DNA of 64,000 bases from Halorubrum salipaludis (GCF_002286985.1 NZ_NSKC01000008.1:186001-250000), one strand, 5' to 3'. Positions 25,760 through 34,516 are shown, counted from the first letter of the stretch. Translations and numbers: made by a program. The notes: generated by a model from the sequence alone, not told the origin.

Positions 25760-26473
25760 ATGAGCTACGAGGCGGTGTTCTTCGACCTCGACAACACCCT
25801 GTACCCGTACGCCCCCTGCAACGAGGCGGGCAAGCGGGCCGCCCTCGCGGCGTTTCGCGACCGGGGGTACGAGATGGACCGCGAGACGTTCGACGAGCTG
25901 TACGCGGCCGGGCGCCGCGAGACGAAGCGGGAGACCCGCGGCACCGCAGCCTCCCACGACCGGCACATCTACTTCAAACGCGCACTGCGGCGCCACGCCG
26001 GGGAGCACGACGCCGCCGACGCGCTGGCGCTCGGCGACGCGTACTGGGAGGGATACGCGAGCGAGATGGAGCTGTGCGACGGGGTCGAGCGCGTCTTCGA
26101 CGCCCTCGCCGAAGCGGGAACGGAGATCGCGGTCGTGACCAACCTCACCACGCGCGTCCAGCTGCAGAAGCTCTCTCGGCTCGCGATCGACGACCGGATC
26201 GACCGGCTCGTCGCCTCCGAGGAGGTCGGCCGCGAGAAGCCGAGCGCGATCCCCTTCACGACCGCGCTCGCGGCGTTCGACCGACGGCCGAGCGAGGCGC
26301 TCATGGTCGGCGACAACGTCGACGCCGACGTGGTCGGCGCGAACGCGGTCGGGATGGACACGGCGCTGTTCGTCGCCGACGGCGACGCGCCCCCCGTCGA
26401 ATCGCTCGACGGCGACCGGCGTCCGGACCACCGGCTCGACGCGTTCGCCGACCTGACGGAGGTGGCGGCGTGA
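25760..26473 (+). CDS. HAD-family phosphatase, probable ribulose-1,5-bisphosphate phosphatase
   Basis: 237 residues. HAD motifs: D9/D11 in [11 protein letters not shown] (motif I), the Thr of VVTNLTTR (II), Lys in [10 protein letters not shown] (III), [14 protein letters not shown] (IV). Cap helices lie between I and II. It overlaps the class II aldolase gene by GTGA, and an isomerase and a PfkB kinase follow. This set matches the haloarchaeal non-carboxylating pentose bisphosphate pathway, in which a phosphatase converts ribulose-1,5-bisphosphate to ribulose-1-phosphate before aldol cleavage. Substrate assignment rests on context. Confidence 0.8.
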   Translation: MSYEAVFFDLDNTLYPYAPCNEAGKRAALAAFRDRGYEMDRETFDELYAAGRRETKRETRGTAASHDRHIYFKRALRRHAGEHDAADALALGDAYWEGYASEMELCDGVERVFDALAEAGTEIAVVTNLTTRVQLQKLSRLAIDDRIDRLVASEEVGREKPSAIPFTTALAAFDRRPSEALMVGDNVDADVVGANAVGMDTALFVADGDAPPVESLDGDRRPDHRLDAFADLTEVAA

Positions 26474-27159
26474 GCCGAGACGACGCCGGCGGAGATTCCG
26501 AGGCCAACCCCGACCTCCTGCGCGACGCGCGCGAGGCGGTCGTGGAGTACGCGCCGGCGCTGGCCGACCTCACTCCGGGTCGGACCGGGAACCTGAGCGT
26601 CCGCGACGGCGATCGGGTCGCGGTGACGCCCACCGGCGTCCCGTACGACTCCTTCGACGCGGTCGACGTGCCGGTGGTCTCGTTGGACGGCGACCGGCTG
26701 GCGGGCCGGATGGCGCCGTCGAGCGAGGTGCCGATGCACACGGGGATCTACAAGCACGACCGGCCGGGCGCGATCGTCCACACCCACTCGCCGTGGGCGA
26801 CGACGATGGCGACGCTCCACCGGAAGCTCCCCCCCGTCCACTACATGATCGCCGCCGTCGGGCGGGAGGTGCCGCTGGCCGACTACGCGCCGTACGGCAC
26901 CGCAGAGCTGGCCGCGAACGTGGTGGCCGCGATGGCCGAGGCGAATTCCGACGCCGCGATCCTCGCGAACCACGGGCTCGTCGTCACCGGTCCCGACGTC
27001 GAGACGGCGGTCGAGAACACCCACCACGTCGAGGACCTCTGCCGGCTCTACCTCCGGGCGTCGGCGGTGGGCGAGCCGCACGTCCTCTCCGACGAGCAGA
27101 TGGCGACCGTCGAGGAGCGGTTCGAGAGCTACGGCCAACAGCCGGACGACGGCTCGTAG
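26470..27159 (+). CDS. Class II aldolase, probable ribulose-1-phosphate aldolase
   Basis: 229 residues from GTG 26470 in a GTGA overlap. Class II aldolase/adducin fold: catalytic E86 (PSSEVPMH), zinc ligands H104 and H106 (VHTHSPW) and H168 (ANHGLVV). [19 protein letters not shown] is the phosphate-binding N-terminus of the FucA-like group. In context it would split ribulose-1-phosphate into dihydroxyacetone phosphate and glycolaldehyde. L-fuculose-phosphate aldolase is the alternative by sequence alone. The DNA carrying its stop codon is duplicated downstream (34-bp tandem repeat, 27155-27222). Confidence 0.85.
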   Translation: MSRDDAGGDSEANPDLLRDAREAVVEYAPALADLTPGRTGNLSVRDGDRVAVTPTGVPYDSFDAVDVPVVSLDGDRLAGRMAPSSEVPMHTGIYKHDRPGAIVHTHSPWATTMATLHRKLPPVHYMIAAVGREVPLADYAPYGTAELAANVVAAMAEANSDAAILANHGLVVTGPDVETAVENTHHVEDLCRLYLRASAVGEPHVLSDEQMATVEERFESYGQQPDDGS

Positions 27160-27222
27160 CGGGGGACGGCGGTCGAACGCCGCCGACCCGTAGCGGGGGA
27201 CGGCGACCGGACGCCGGCGACT
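27155..27222. repeat. 34-bp tandem duplication spanning the aldolase stop codon
   Basis: Two units (27155-27188, 27189-27222) both start CGTAGCGGGGGACGGCG and are nearly identical. The first contains the TAG stop of the aldolase gene. It contains an inverted CGGCG/CGCCG pair and might form a hairpin after the stop. Confidence 0.6.
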
Positions 27223-27248
27223 CTCGACCCGACCGCCTCCCGCCCGGT

Positions 27249-27256
27249 TTTATAAA
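27249..27256 (+). promoter_or_regulatory. TATA box for the ribose-1,5-bisphosphate isomerase gene
   Basis: TTTATAAA, 25-32 bp before the ATG at 27281, gives a leaderless transcript. It splits the pathway cluster into two transcription units (phosphatase-aldolase and isomerase-kinase). Confidence 0.75.
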
Positions 27257-27280
27257 TACCGCGGCGGCTACTGGATCGGT

Positions 27281-28252
27281 ATGACCGACACAGAGCCGGC
27301 GGCCCCGGTCCGGGAGACCGCCGAATCGATCGCGACGATGGAGATCCGCGGCGCGGCGACCATCGCCTCCGCGGCCGCGGAGGCGCTCGCCGAGCAGGCC
27401 GAGGCCGCGGCCGCGTCGGGAGAGACCGCGAGCGACCCCGCCGCCTTCCGGGCGTCGCTGCGCGCCGCGGGGCGGACCCTCCGCGAGACCCGGCCGACCG
27501 CCGTGTCCCTGCCGAACGCCCTCCGCTACGTCCTCCAGCGCATGGAGGGGGAGACGGTCGACGAGCTGCGCCGCAGCGTCGTCGGCGCCAGCGACGCGTT
27601 CGTCCGCCAGCTCGACCGCGCGCAGGAGGACCTCGGGCGGGTCGGCGCGAACCGCCTCGCCGACGGCGACACCGTGATGACCCACTGCCACTCGACCGAC
27701 GCGCTCGCCTGCATCGAGGCCGCCGTCGAGCAGGGGAAGTCGATCTCGGCGGTCGTCAAGGAGACCCGCCCGCGCCAGCAGGGCCACATCACCGCCGAGC
27801 AGCTCCGCGACGCCGGCGTCCCCGTCACGCTGATCGTCGACTCGGCGGCGCGGCGCTACCTCGACGAGGTCGATCACGTCGTCGTCGGCGCCGACTCGAT
27901 CGCGGCGGACGGCGGCGTCATCAACAAGATCGGCACCTCGGGGCTCGCCGTCAACGCCCGCGAGCGCGGCGTCCCGATCATGACCGCCGCCCAGACGATC
28001 AAGCTCCACCCGGAGACGCTGACGGGCCACACCGTCGAGATCGAGATGCGGGACGAGAGCGAGGTGATCGACCCCGAGACCCGCGACGAGATCGGGGAGA
28101 TCGACGTGCGGAACCCGGCGTTCGACGTGACGCCGCCGCGGTACATGGACGCGATCGTCACCGAGCAGGGCCAGTTCCCGCCCGAGAGCATCGTGACGCT
28201 GATGCGGGAGCTGTTCGGCGAGGGCGCCGCCGAGCCGTGGGCCGAGCCATGA
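27281..28252 (+). CDS. Ribose-1,5-bisphosphate isomerase (eIF2B-fold)
   Basis: 323 residues. It converts ribose-1,5-bisphosphate to ribulose-1,5-bisphosphate. The fold is shared with eIF2B-alpha; the isomerase group is recognised by a catalytic Cys and Asp, here C136 (MTHCHSTDALACIEAA) and D205 (VVVGADSIAADGG). The phosphate-binding RPRQQG and NKIGTSGLAV are also present. Followed by PfkB with an ATGA overlap. This activity links the kinase product to the phosphatase and aldolase upstream. The paralogue at 37074 lacks both catalytic residues. Confidence 0.93.
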   Translation: MTDTEPAAPVRETAESIATMEIRGAATIASAAAEALAEQAEAAAASGETASDPAAFRASLRAAGRTLRETRPTAVSLPNALRYVLQRMEGETVDELRRSVVGASDAFVRQLDRAQEDLGRVGANRLADGDTVMTHCHSTDALACIEAAVEQGKSISAVVKETRPRQQGHITAEQLRDAGVPVTLIVDSAARRYLDEVDHVVVGADSIAADGGVINKIGTSGLAVNARERGVPIMTAAQTIKLHPETLTGHTVEIEMRDESEVIDPETRDEIGEIDVRNPAFDVTPPRYMDAIVTEQGQFPPESIVTLMRELFGEGAAEPWAEP

Positions 28253-29403
28253 GCGATGACGGCCCGGGGCGCGACGGGACCGACGACTGGGAGGAGGAGC
28301 TCGCGGAGTGGGACGAGGAGGTCTCCGAGTGGGAGGCCGGAGACGGCGGCTCCGACGGCGACGGAGACGGCACCGCGGCCGGGGACGACCCCGGACCCGA
28401 CCGCGACCCCGTCGACGACGATCCCGACTTAGAGCCGGAGTCCTCGGGCCGCGTCCCGAAGGTGGTCTCGGCCGGTCACATCAACTGGGACGTGACGATC
28501 CACGTCGAGCGGCTGCCGGAGCCGGACGGCGAGACCCGGATCGACTTACTCGAGCAGTCCGGCGGCGGCAGCGCCGCGAACGTCGCGGTCGGGCTCGTGG
28601 GGCTCGGCGGCCAGTCGGTTGTCTTCGGGAGCGTCGGCGGCGACGAGTCGGGGGCGCTGGCGCTCCGCGAGCTGGCGAGCGCCGGCGTCGACCCCGGACA
28701 GGTCCTCGTCGACGCGGACGCGCCGACCTCGGTGAAGTACGCGATCGTCGACGGGAGCGGCGAGCTGCTCATGTTGGCCAACGACGGCGCCAACGAGTCG
28801 TTCACCGCGGCCGAGCTCGACCGGAACACGCTCGCGGCGGCCGACCACCTCCACCTCACGGGCCAGCAGCCGGAGACCGCGGCCGCGCTCGCGACCGCGG
28901 CCGGCGAGGCCGGGACGACTCGGAGCTTCGACCCGGGACGCCGCGTGGGCGACCGCGAGTTCGAGGCCGCGCTCCACGCCGCGGACGTGCTCTTCCTGAA
29001 CGCCCCGGAGGCCGACGCGATCGCCGACGCGACCGACATCGACCCGTGGGAGCCCGACGACCGCGTCGTCGCGATCAAGCTCGGCGAGGAGGGGGCGACG
29101 GTCCGGACACCCCACGGCGACGTGTCGCATCCCGGGTTCGACGTCGACGCCGTCGACACCGTCGGCGCCGGCGACGCGTTCGCGGCCGGCTTCCTCGGCG
29201 CCGCGCTCAGGGACCCCGAGATCACCGGCGGCGGGTTCTCGCACGACCCCCGTGACTACCAGGTGCCGCTGCTCGTCGCCAACGCCTGCGGCGGGATCGC
29301 GGCCGAGACGGTGACCGCCCGCGCCGACCTCTCGTGGGAGCGCGTCCGGTCGGTGATGGGGGAGTCGCCCGAGTCGGACCTGCTGATCGAGATCCGGGTG
29401 TGA
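28249..29403 (+). CDS. PfkB-family kinase, probable ribose-1-phosphate kinase
   Basis: 384 residues from ATG 28249 (4-bp overlap). About 70 N-terminal residues are an acidic, Gly/Asp-rich extension not found in typical PfkB proteins; the kinase domain starts near KVVSAGHINWDVT. Features: GGGSAANVAVGLVGLGG (substrate loop) and catalytic D309 in DTVGAGDAFAAGF with the anion hole. In the haloarchaeal pathway an ATP-dependent PfkB kinase phosphorylates ribose-1-phosphate to ribose-1,5-bisphosphate, the substrate of the adjacent isomerase. Other sugar or nucleoside specificity cannot be ruled out from sequence. Confidence 0.85.
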   Translation: MSDDGPGRDGTDDWEEELAEWDEEVSEWEAGDGGSDGDGDGTAAGDDPGPDRDPVDDDPDLEPESSGRVPKVVSAGHINWDVTIHVERLPEPDGETRIDLLEQSGGGSAANVAVGLVGLGGQSVVFGSVGGDESGALALRELASAGVDPGQVLVDADAPTSVKYAIVDGSGELLMLANDGANESFTAAELDRNTLAAADHLHLTGQQPETAAALATAAGEAGTTRSFDPGRRVGDREFEAALHAADVLFLNAPEADAIADATDIDPWEPDDRVVAIKLGEEGATVRTPHGDVSHPGFDVDAVDTVGAGDAFAAGFLGAALRDPEITGGGFSHDPRDYQVPLLVANACGGIAAETVTARADLSWERVRSVMGESPESDLLIEIRV

Positions 29404-29472
29404 GACGGCGCCGTGAATCTGGTTCTCCGGACGCGTTGTCGCACGATCGAGCCGATCGTTGAAGCGGGCCTT

Positions 29473-29927
29473 TTGATCGAGTTCGGGAGTGGGTATTGCA
29501 GATCGGTAGCGGCGAGACGGTATTTAAACAGCCAAGAGCGACGACGATCGCTTATAAATGACGACGCGGTGGCGCGCGCCTCCGAACGGCCGCCACCGGT
29601 GGCCGTGAGGAGCGCGTGCGAGGGAGTCGCTGGCGCCTTATAAGGCGCCAGCGACGAGGCTGGGGAGGCGTGAGGCTGCGGTTGCGGTGTGGGTGGGACT
29701 CAAAGGGGCAGCCGCGAGGGGAGCTTAGGCGACGCTAAGCACCGCAGAGAGCGAGTGAAACGAGCGACCGAGGAGCGCAGCGAGCGTAAGCTCCCCTCGC
29801 GGCTGGGGCTTTGGAGGCCTTCACCGCGGGCACATCGATCACTTATAAACACCTGTCAGCAACACCCAAATCCAACTTATAAACAACCGAACAGCCAATT
29901 TGCGAGACTCACTCCCGAAGTCGATCA
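29473..29927 (+). repeat. Structured multi-copy element, copy 3 (intact)
   Basis: Inverted repeats TTGATCGAGTTCGGGAGTG (from 29473) and the matching end to 29927. TTTAAA (29523-29528) and CTTATAAA near 29551 precede hairpin 1 (about 29577-29612). Hairpin 2 is a perfect 30-nt palindrome (29626-29655) with TTATAA at its centre. Hairpin 3 arms are 29709-29727 and 29787-29805, perfect, and different in sequence from copies 1 and 2. The right end (29879-29917) is identical to copy 1 over about 40 bp. It occupies the convergent gap between the PfkB and lipoprotein genes. Confidence 0.85.
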
Positions 29928-30019
29928 CGCTGCTGGGTCTGTACAGATCGGATTCGGGTCCGAACAAGTCACCTGGCGAGGAATCGATAGTATTTCGACG
30001 ACCCCCGAACGCGACCGCG

Positions 30020-31234
30020 CTACCCGACGTAGTCGAACGCCGCCGCGACGTCGGCGGCGCCGAAGAAGACGAACCGGTAGCGACCCGGCTGCAGGTCGGG
30101 ACAGACCCGGAGCCCGCCCGGCTGGTTCTCGTCGGCGACGAGCCCGGACTCGGTCAGCTCGAACTCCCACGCGACAGTCTCGCCCGGCCGGTGAGCGATC
30201 GCCTCGTCCGTGTAGCCGAACCGGTCGTCGTCGCCGCCGCGCACGTCCATCCACCCGTCCTCGGTGAGCACCTCGACGTTGTACTTCCCGTGGTTGCCGA
30301 CGTATTCCTCGCGGGCGGAGACGTTGGTCAGCTCGATCCGCACGTCGTCGCCGCGCTCGAACGTCAGCGCCGCCGCGCGGTCGTCGCCGTCGTACGCGGG
30401 GTTCACGACGCGGAGCTCGAGGGGGCCGCTCCCGTCGCCGTCTTCCCCGGTACCGCCGCCCGATCCCCACGAGACGCCGTCGGAGTAGAAGCCCGGGTGG
30501 CGCTCGAAGGCGCCGTCCTCGCAGTCGAGCGGCGCTGGCACGGTTTGGGGATCCCCGTCGGGTCTGACGAATCCGTCGAGCCCGGCGGGATCCAGAATTC
30601 CCCCGTCGCCGGTCAGCTCCGCGGTCTCGTCCCAGCCGTTCGTCACCGAGAGCCGGAGCGCGTCCGGCAGCGGGTCGGCGGTGACCCGGAGCAGCGCGCC
30701 GGAGAAGGTGACCGCCTCGCCGCAGGCCTCGTCCTCCGCGGCGGTGTTCTCGACGGTCACGCTCGCGACGAGCGTCCCGTCCTCGACGGCGACGTCGTCG
30801 AACGCGATCCGGTCGTGGCAGGTGGTGGGTCCGACCGACTCGACGTACGCGAGCACGGACGACGAGAAGTCGGTCGCCTCGACGAACTCCCCCACCGCCG
30901 CGGGCGCGTCGTCGAACAGCCAGCGCGCCTCGTCCTCGTCGGTGAACAGGGTACAGAAGCCGCGTCGTGACTCGCGGTCCCACGCCGGCCCGGAGAGCGC
31001 GCCGCCGGCCTGCTGGACCGCCGTGTCGGTGAGTCCGTCGCCGCCGTCCTCGCCGTCTTCCCCGTCCCTGCCGTCCTCGCCGTCCTCGCCGTCGGCTCCG
31101 TCGCCGGTTCCGCCGTCGCTCCCGTCGTCGCCGTCCCCCGCGCCGGGCTCGACCTCGTCGGTACAGCCGGCGAGCGCGGCGACGCTTCCCGCCCCGATGC
31201 CGTATATCGCCGTTCGACGCGTGAGTTCGGTCAT
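30020..31234 (-). CDS. Haloarchaeal lipoprotein with Gly-Asp-Glu repeat linker
   Basis: 404 residues from ATG 31234. The signal MTELTRRTAIYGIG carries twin arginines and a lipobox (LAGC) at about residue 24. A low-complexity linker follows with repeated GEDGED/GRDGED units (about residues 30-68), then a globular part with several Cys residues (GFCTLF, TTCHDR, DEACGE, LDCEDG). The C-terminus (LRVCPDLQPGRYRFVFFG) resembles the lipoprotein at 15469. A leftward TATA-like CTTATGTG lies near 31262. Probably anchored outside the cell; function unknown. Its 3' end faces repeat copy 3. Confidence 0.75.
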   Translation of the reverse strand: MTELTRRTAIYGIGAGSVAALAGCTDEVEPGAGDGDDGSDGGTGDGADGEDGEDGRDGEDGEDGGDGLTDTAVQQAGGALSGPAWDRESRRGFCTLFTDEDEARWLFDDAPAAVGEFVEATDFSSSVLAYVESVGPTTCHDRIAFDDVAVEDGTLVASVTVENTAAEDEACGEAVTFSGALLRVTADPLPDALRLSVTNGWDETAELTGDGGILDPAGLDGFVRPDGDPQTVPAPLDCEDGAFERHPGFYSDGVSWGSGGGTGEDGDGSGPLELRVVNPAYDGDDRAAALTFERGDDVRIELTNVSAREEYVGNHGKYNVEVLTEDGWMDVRGGDDDRFGYTDEAIAHRPGETVAWEFELTESGLVADENQPGGLRVCPDLQPGRYRFVFFGAADVAAAFDYVG

Positions 31235-31556
31235 GACGGGCGTGGCTACGACGCCCCCACATAAGGGCTTCCTGTAGGCGCAAAGACCTCTCTGTGTAAC
31301 GCCGGCGTCGGCTGCGGTCGAGCGCCCGCTCCGTCGAGGGTGGGAATCACCGCTCCGAGAACGACTCTCTGCGGCCGATCGAACCACCGTCTCGACGATC
31401 GTCGTCGATCCGTGAAAAACCGTGAGAGGACTCGATAAAGAATTAGGGCCGATATGAGGCCGTTTTAAAACGTCGGCGAGGGGGCGAGAAACGTGGTGAA
31501 ATCGTCCGAACCCTCTGCGGGCTATATGTGGTCTCCAGTCGTAGGGAGAGGTGTCC
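31235..31556. other. Divergent intergenic region with promoters
   Basis: Separates the lipoprotein (leftward) and the small membrane protein (rightward). It contains the palindrome CGTTTTAAAACG at 31461-31472 and a TATA-like CTATATG at about 31522-31528 for the gene at 31557. No gene is seen. Confidence 0.45.
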
Positions 31557-31778
31557 ATGTCAACCCCCGCTTCCACGCGCCTCGCGTCCGGCCGGCAGGT
31601 CGCCGGACTGATGACCGGCACGGTGAAGGCCGCCGCCTTCTGGGCGGCCATCGCCATCCCGACCGCCTACCCCGTGCTCCTCTACATGGGGCTCGAAGGC
31701 ACCCCCGGTCTGCTGTTCGTCGGCCTGCTGTTCGCGAACGCCCTCGCGCTCGCGCTCGGCCACGACTACAAGCGCTGA
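31557..31778 (+). CDS. Small two-helix membrane protein
   Basis: 73 residues from ATG 31557; a GTG two codons earlier is possible. Two hydrophobic segments, about 24-43 (AAAFWAAIAIPTAYPVLLYM) and 48-67 (TPGLLFVGLLFANALALALG), with a positively charged end HDYKR. No known family is recognised. It is followed by the DUF255 gene 128 bp downstream, on the same strand. Confidence 0.65.
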   Translation: MSTPASTRLASGRQVAGLMTGTVKAAAFWAAIAIPTAYPVLLYMGLEGTPGLLFVGLLFANALALALGHDYKR

Positions 31779-31906
31779 GGCCGTCACGCTCCCCGAGTCC
31801 GCACGTATCGCAGCCGAGGCAATCGTCGCCCTCCTCTCTCCCGGATCTACCCGCCCCCACGGGCCGGTCTCGAAGCGCTTACCCACCGGCCGGTCCGACT
31901 GTGGGT

Positions 31907-33565
31907 ATGACCGACGAGACGCACGTCGAGTGGCGCGACTGGGGCGCCGAGGCCTTCGCCGAGGCCGACGACCGGGACTGCCCGGTTCTGCTCTCGCTGT
32001 CCGCCACGTGGTGCGAGGGCTGTCACGAGATGGACGCGATCACCTACGCCGAGCCGCGGATCGCCGCCAACGTCAACGAGGGGTTCGTCCCGGTCCGCGT
32101 CGACGTCGACCGCCGCCCGCGGGTGCGCGAGCGATACAACATGGGCGGGTTCCCGACGACCGCCTTCCTCACCCCCGAGGGCGAGCTGCTCACCGGCGCG
32201 GGCTACCTCGACGTGGACGGGATGCGGCAGGTGCTCGAGTCCGTCCGCCAGATGTGGGCCGACAAGGGACGAGAGGCGGGTCGGATCCCGCGCGCGCTCG
32301 ACGCCGACCTCCCGCCGAGCGGGGAGCTGACGGACGCGATCGAGAGCCACCTCGCCGGCCAGATCGAGGTGAAGTACGACGAGGAGTACGCGGGCTGGGG
32401 CTCCGACGCGAAGTTCCCGCTTCCCCGCACCGTCGAGTTCGCGCTGAAGCGCGACCGCGACCGCGCCCTCCGGACGCTCGACGCGGTGCGCGACCACCTC
32501 GCCGACGACGTGGCCGGCGGGTTCTTCCGGTTCGCGGGGACCCGCGACTGGGGCGACGTGGCCTATGAGAAGCCGATCGACACGAACGCGGCCGTCACCC
32601 GCGCGTTCGCGAACGCCTACCTCTACACGGGCGACGAGGCCTACCTGGAGCCCGCGACCGACGCGGTCGGCTTCCTGACCGACGACCTCTGGACCGGCTA
32701 CGGCGTCGGCGGGAGCCTCGGGCCCGGGCTCGGCCGCGCCTACTACGCCGCGTCGGCCGCGGACCGCGCGGACCTCGACTCGCCCCGCCGCGACCTGACC
32801 GTCTTCGCGGGCGGGAACGCGCTCGCCGCCGACGCGCTGCTCGCGGTCGCCGCCTACACCGACCACGAGCGCACGCGGGAGTACGCCGAGCGGATCCTCG
32901 ACGGGCTCGAGCGCGACCTGATCGACGCCGACACCGGCGAAGTGACGCACTACCGCGGGAGCGACGAGGTCGGCGAGTCGGACCTGCTCGCCGACGCCGC
33001 CCGCGTCGTGAGCGCGTACACCCGCGCCGCCGGCGTGCTCGGCGAGGGCGCGGAAATCGCCCGCGCCGTCGCGGACCGAGCCATCGATCGCCTCCGCGTC
33101 GACGGCTCCTTCGTCGACGGGCCGCGGTCGGGCGCGGGGCTGCTCGACCGTCCCTTCCGCCCGCTCGACGGCAACGTCGAGATGGCGGACGCACTGCTCG
33201 ACCTGGCGGCGCTGACGGGCGAGGAGCGCTACGAGACGGTCGCCCGCGAGACGGCCGAGGCGTTCGCCGGCGCCACCGAGCGCCTGAGCGTGCAGGTCGC
33301 CGGGTACGGGAGCCTCGCGGGGCGGCTGCTCCGCGGCACCACCGTCGTCGCCGTCGGCGACGAGCCCGGCAGCGACCTCCACCGCGCCGCGTGGCGCGTC
33401 GCCGACCACGAGAAGGTCGTCGTCCCGAACGCACACCGGGAGGACGCGCCCGCCCCGCGGTCGGTGCCGGCGGGGTCGGCGGTCGTCCTCGCCGGGGACG
33501 CCGCCTCGGAGCCGGCGGAAACACCGGACGAGTTGATGACGCGCGTCGCCGAGACCGCCGAGTGA
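31907..33565 (+). CDS. Thioredoxin-domain protein of the DUF255 (YyaL/SSP411-like) family
   Basis: 552 residues from ATG 31907. The N-terminal thioredoxin-like domain has the redox pair in SATWCEGCHEMD (about residues 33-44), preceded by VEWRDWGAEAFAEA, the DUF255 signature, with GGFPTTAFLTPEG after it. The C-terminal two-thirds is an alpha/alpha-barrel-like region (YEKPIDTNAAVTRAFANAYL, GGNALAADALLAVAAYT, DGNVEMADALLDLAAL). It is somewhat shorter than bacterial members (about 650-700 residues). Role unclear; a thiol-linked or sugar-binding function is suggested by the fold only. Confidence 0.85.
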   Translation: MTDETHVEWRDWGAEAFAEADDRDCPVLLSLSATWCEGCHEMDAITYAEPRIAANVNEGFVPVRVDVDRRPRVRERYNMGGFPTTAFLTPEGELLTGAGYLDVDGMRQVLESVRQMWADKGREAGRIPRALDADLPPSGELTDAIESHLAGQIEVKYDEEYAGWGSDAKFPLPRTVEFALKRDRDRALRTLDAVRDHLADDVAGGFFRFAGTRDWGDVAYEKPIDTNAAVTRAFANAYLYTGDEAYLEPATDAVGFLTDDLWTGYGVGGSLGPGLGRAYYAASAADRADLDSPRRDLTVFAGGNALAADALLAVAAYTDHERTREYAERILDGLERDLIDADTGEVTHYRGSDEVGESDLLADAARVVSAYTRAAGVLGEGAEIARAVADRAIDRLRVDGSFVDGPRSGAGLLDRPFRPLDGNVEMADALLDLAALTGEERYETVARETAEAFAGATERLSVQVAGYGSLAGRLLRGTTVVAVGDEPGSDLHRAAWRVADHEKVVVPNAHREDAPAPRSVPAGSAVVLAGDAASEPAETPDELMTRVAETAE

Positions 33566-33680
33566 CGAAGCGGATCCCGGAATCACCCGCGACGGCGGCG
33601 GCTCGGTTCGGCGCCGACACGATCCCGGCGACGCGAACGCGTTCGCCGACCACCGCCGGTTCGTGTAAACCTGCGACGCG

Positions 33681-33688
33681 TTTATACT
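33681..33688 (+). promoter_or_regulatory. TATA box of the TrmB-like regulator gene
   Basis: TTTATACT, 22-29 bp before the ATG at 33710, in a GC-rich surround. It predicts a leaderless transcript. Confidence 0.7.
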
Positions 33689-33709
33689 GATCCCGCCGGA
33701 TCGGTGGGT

Positions 33710-34516
33710 ATGGCATCTCTCCGCGACCTCGGGCTGTCGGAGTACGAGGCCCGCGCGTACCGCGCGCTCTTACGCACCGGGCCGACGACGGCGAAGGACC
33801 TCTCGCGGGCCAGCGAGGTCCCGATGGGGCGGGTGTACGACGTGCTCAACAGCTTGGAACAGCACAACCTGGTCCGGAGTCAGGCGGCCAGCCGACCGAA
33901 GAAGTACGCGGCGGTGGAGCCCGACGCCGCGCTCGACCGGCTGTTAGAGGAGAAGAAGCGGGAGCTGGAGACGCAGGCGGAGCAGTACGAGGAGGTGGTC
34001 GATGACCTCTCGACGGAGCTCGACGCGGGCGAGCCCGTCGACGGGCAGTTCTGGACCGCGGCCGTCGGCGCGGAGGACGCGACCGACCTCCTCTTGGAGC
34101 GGATCGCGGCCGCCGAGCGCCGGATGGTCGTCGTCGCCGGCGCGCCCGCGACCGGCTTCGACCTCGGGACGGTCGGCGAACAGGTGACCGACGAGCTTGA
34201 GGCGGCGCTCGACCGAGGCGTCGAGATCCGCGTGTTGCTGTCGCCGGAGACCGTGGACGCGCTCCCGCGGAGCGTCGGCCGGCGGTACACCGCCGACCTC
34301 TCGGACATGGACGGGTTCGAGGTGCGCACGACGCCCGGGGTCGACGGGACCTTCTCCGTCTTCGACGGGATCGAGGTGTGCATCGAGGTGCCGCACCCGC
34401 TCTCCGGCGACGAGCCGTTCGCGATGATCGACGTGAAGGACGCGGAGTTCGCGGCGAGCGTGAGCGAGGAGTTCGAACCGCAGTGGGGGGAGGCGGAGCC
34501 GCTGACGTTCGGGTGA
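33710..34516 (+). CDS. TrmB-like transcriptional regulator
   Basis: 268 residues from ATG 33710 (MASLRDLGLSEYEARAYRAL). The N-terminal winged helix-turn-helix (about 5-70; GPTTAKDLSRASEVPMGRVY) is the TrmB signature. A coiled coil follows (about 75-110), then a sensor domain of the TrmB/phospholipase-D-like type (LLLERIAAAERRMVVVAG, EIRVLLSPETVDAL). Family members sense sugars or other small metabolites and control metabolic genes. No obvious target is adjacent: DUF255 lies upstream and repeat copy 4 downstream. Ligand unknown. Confidence 0.87.
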   Translation: MASLRDLGLSEYEARAYRALLRTGPTTAKDLSRASEVPMGRVYDVLNSLEQHNLVRSQAASRPKKYAAVEPDAALDRLLEEKKRELETQAEQYEEVVDDLSTELDAGEPVDGQFWTAAVGAEDATDLLLERIAAAERRMVVVAGAPATGFDLGTVGEQVTDELEAALDRGVEIRVLLSPETVDALPRSVGRRYTADLSDMDGFEVRTTPGVDGTFSVFDGIEVCIEVPHPLSGDEPFAMIDVKDAEFAASVSEEFEPQWGEAEPLTFG

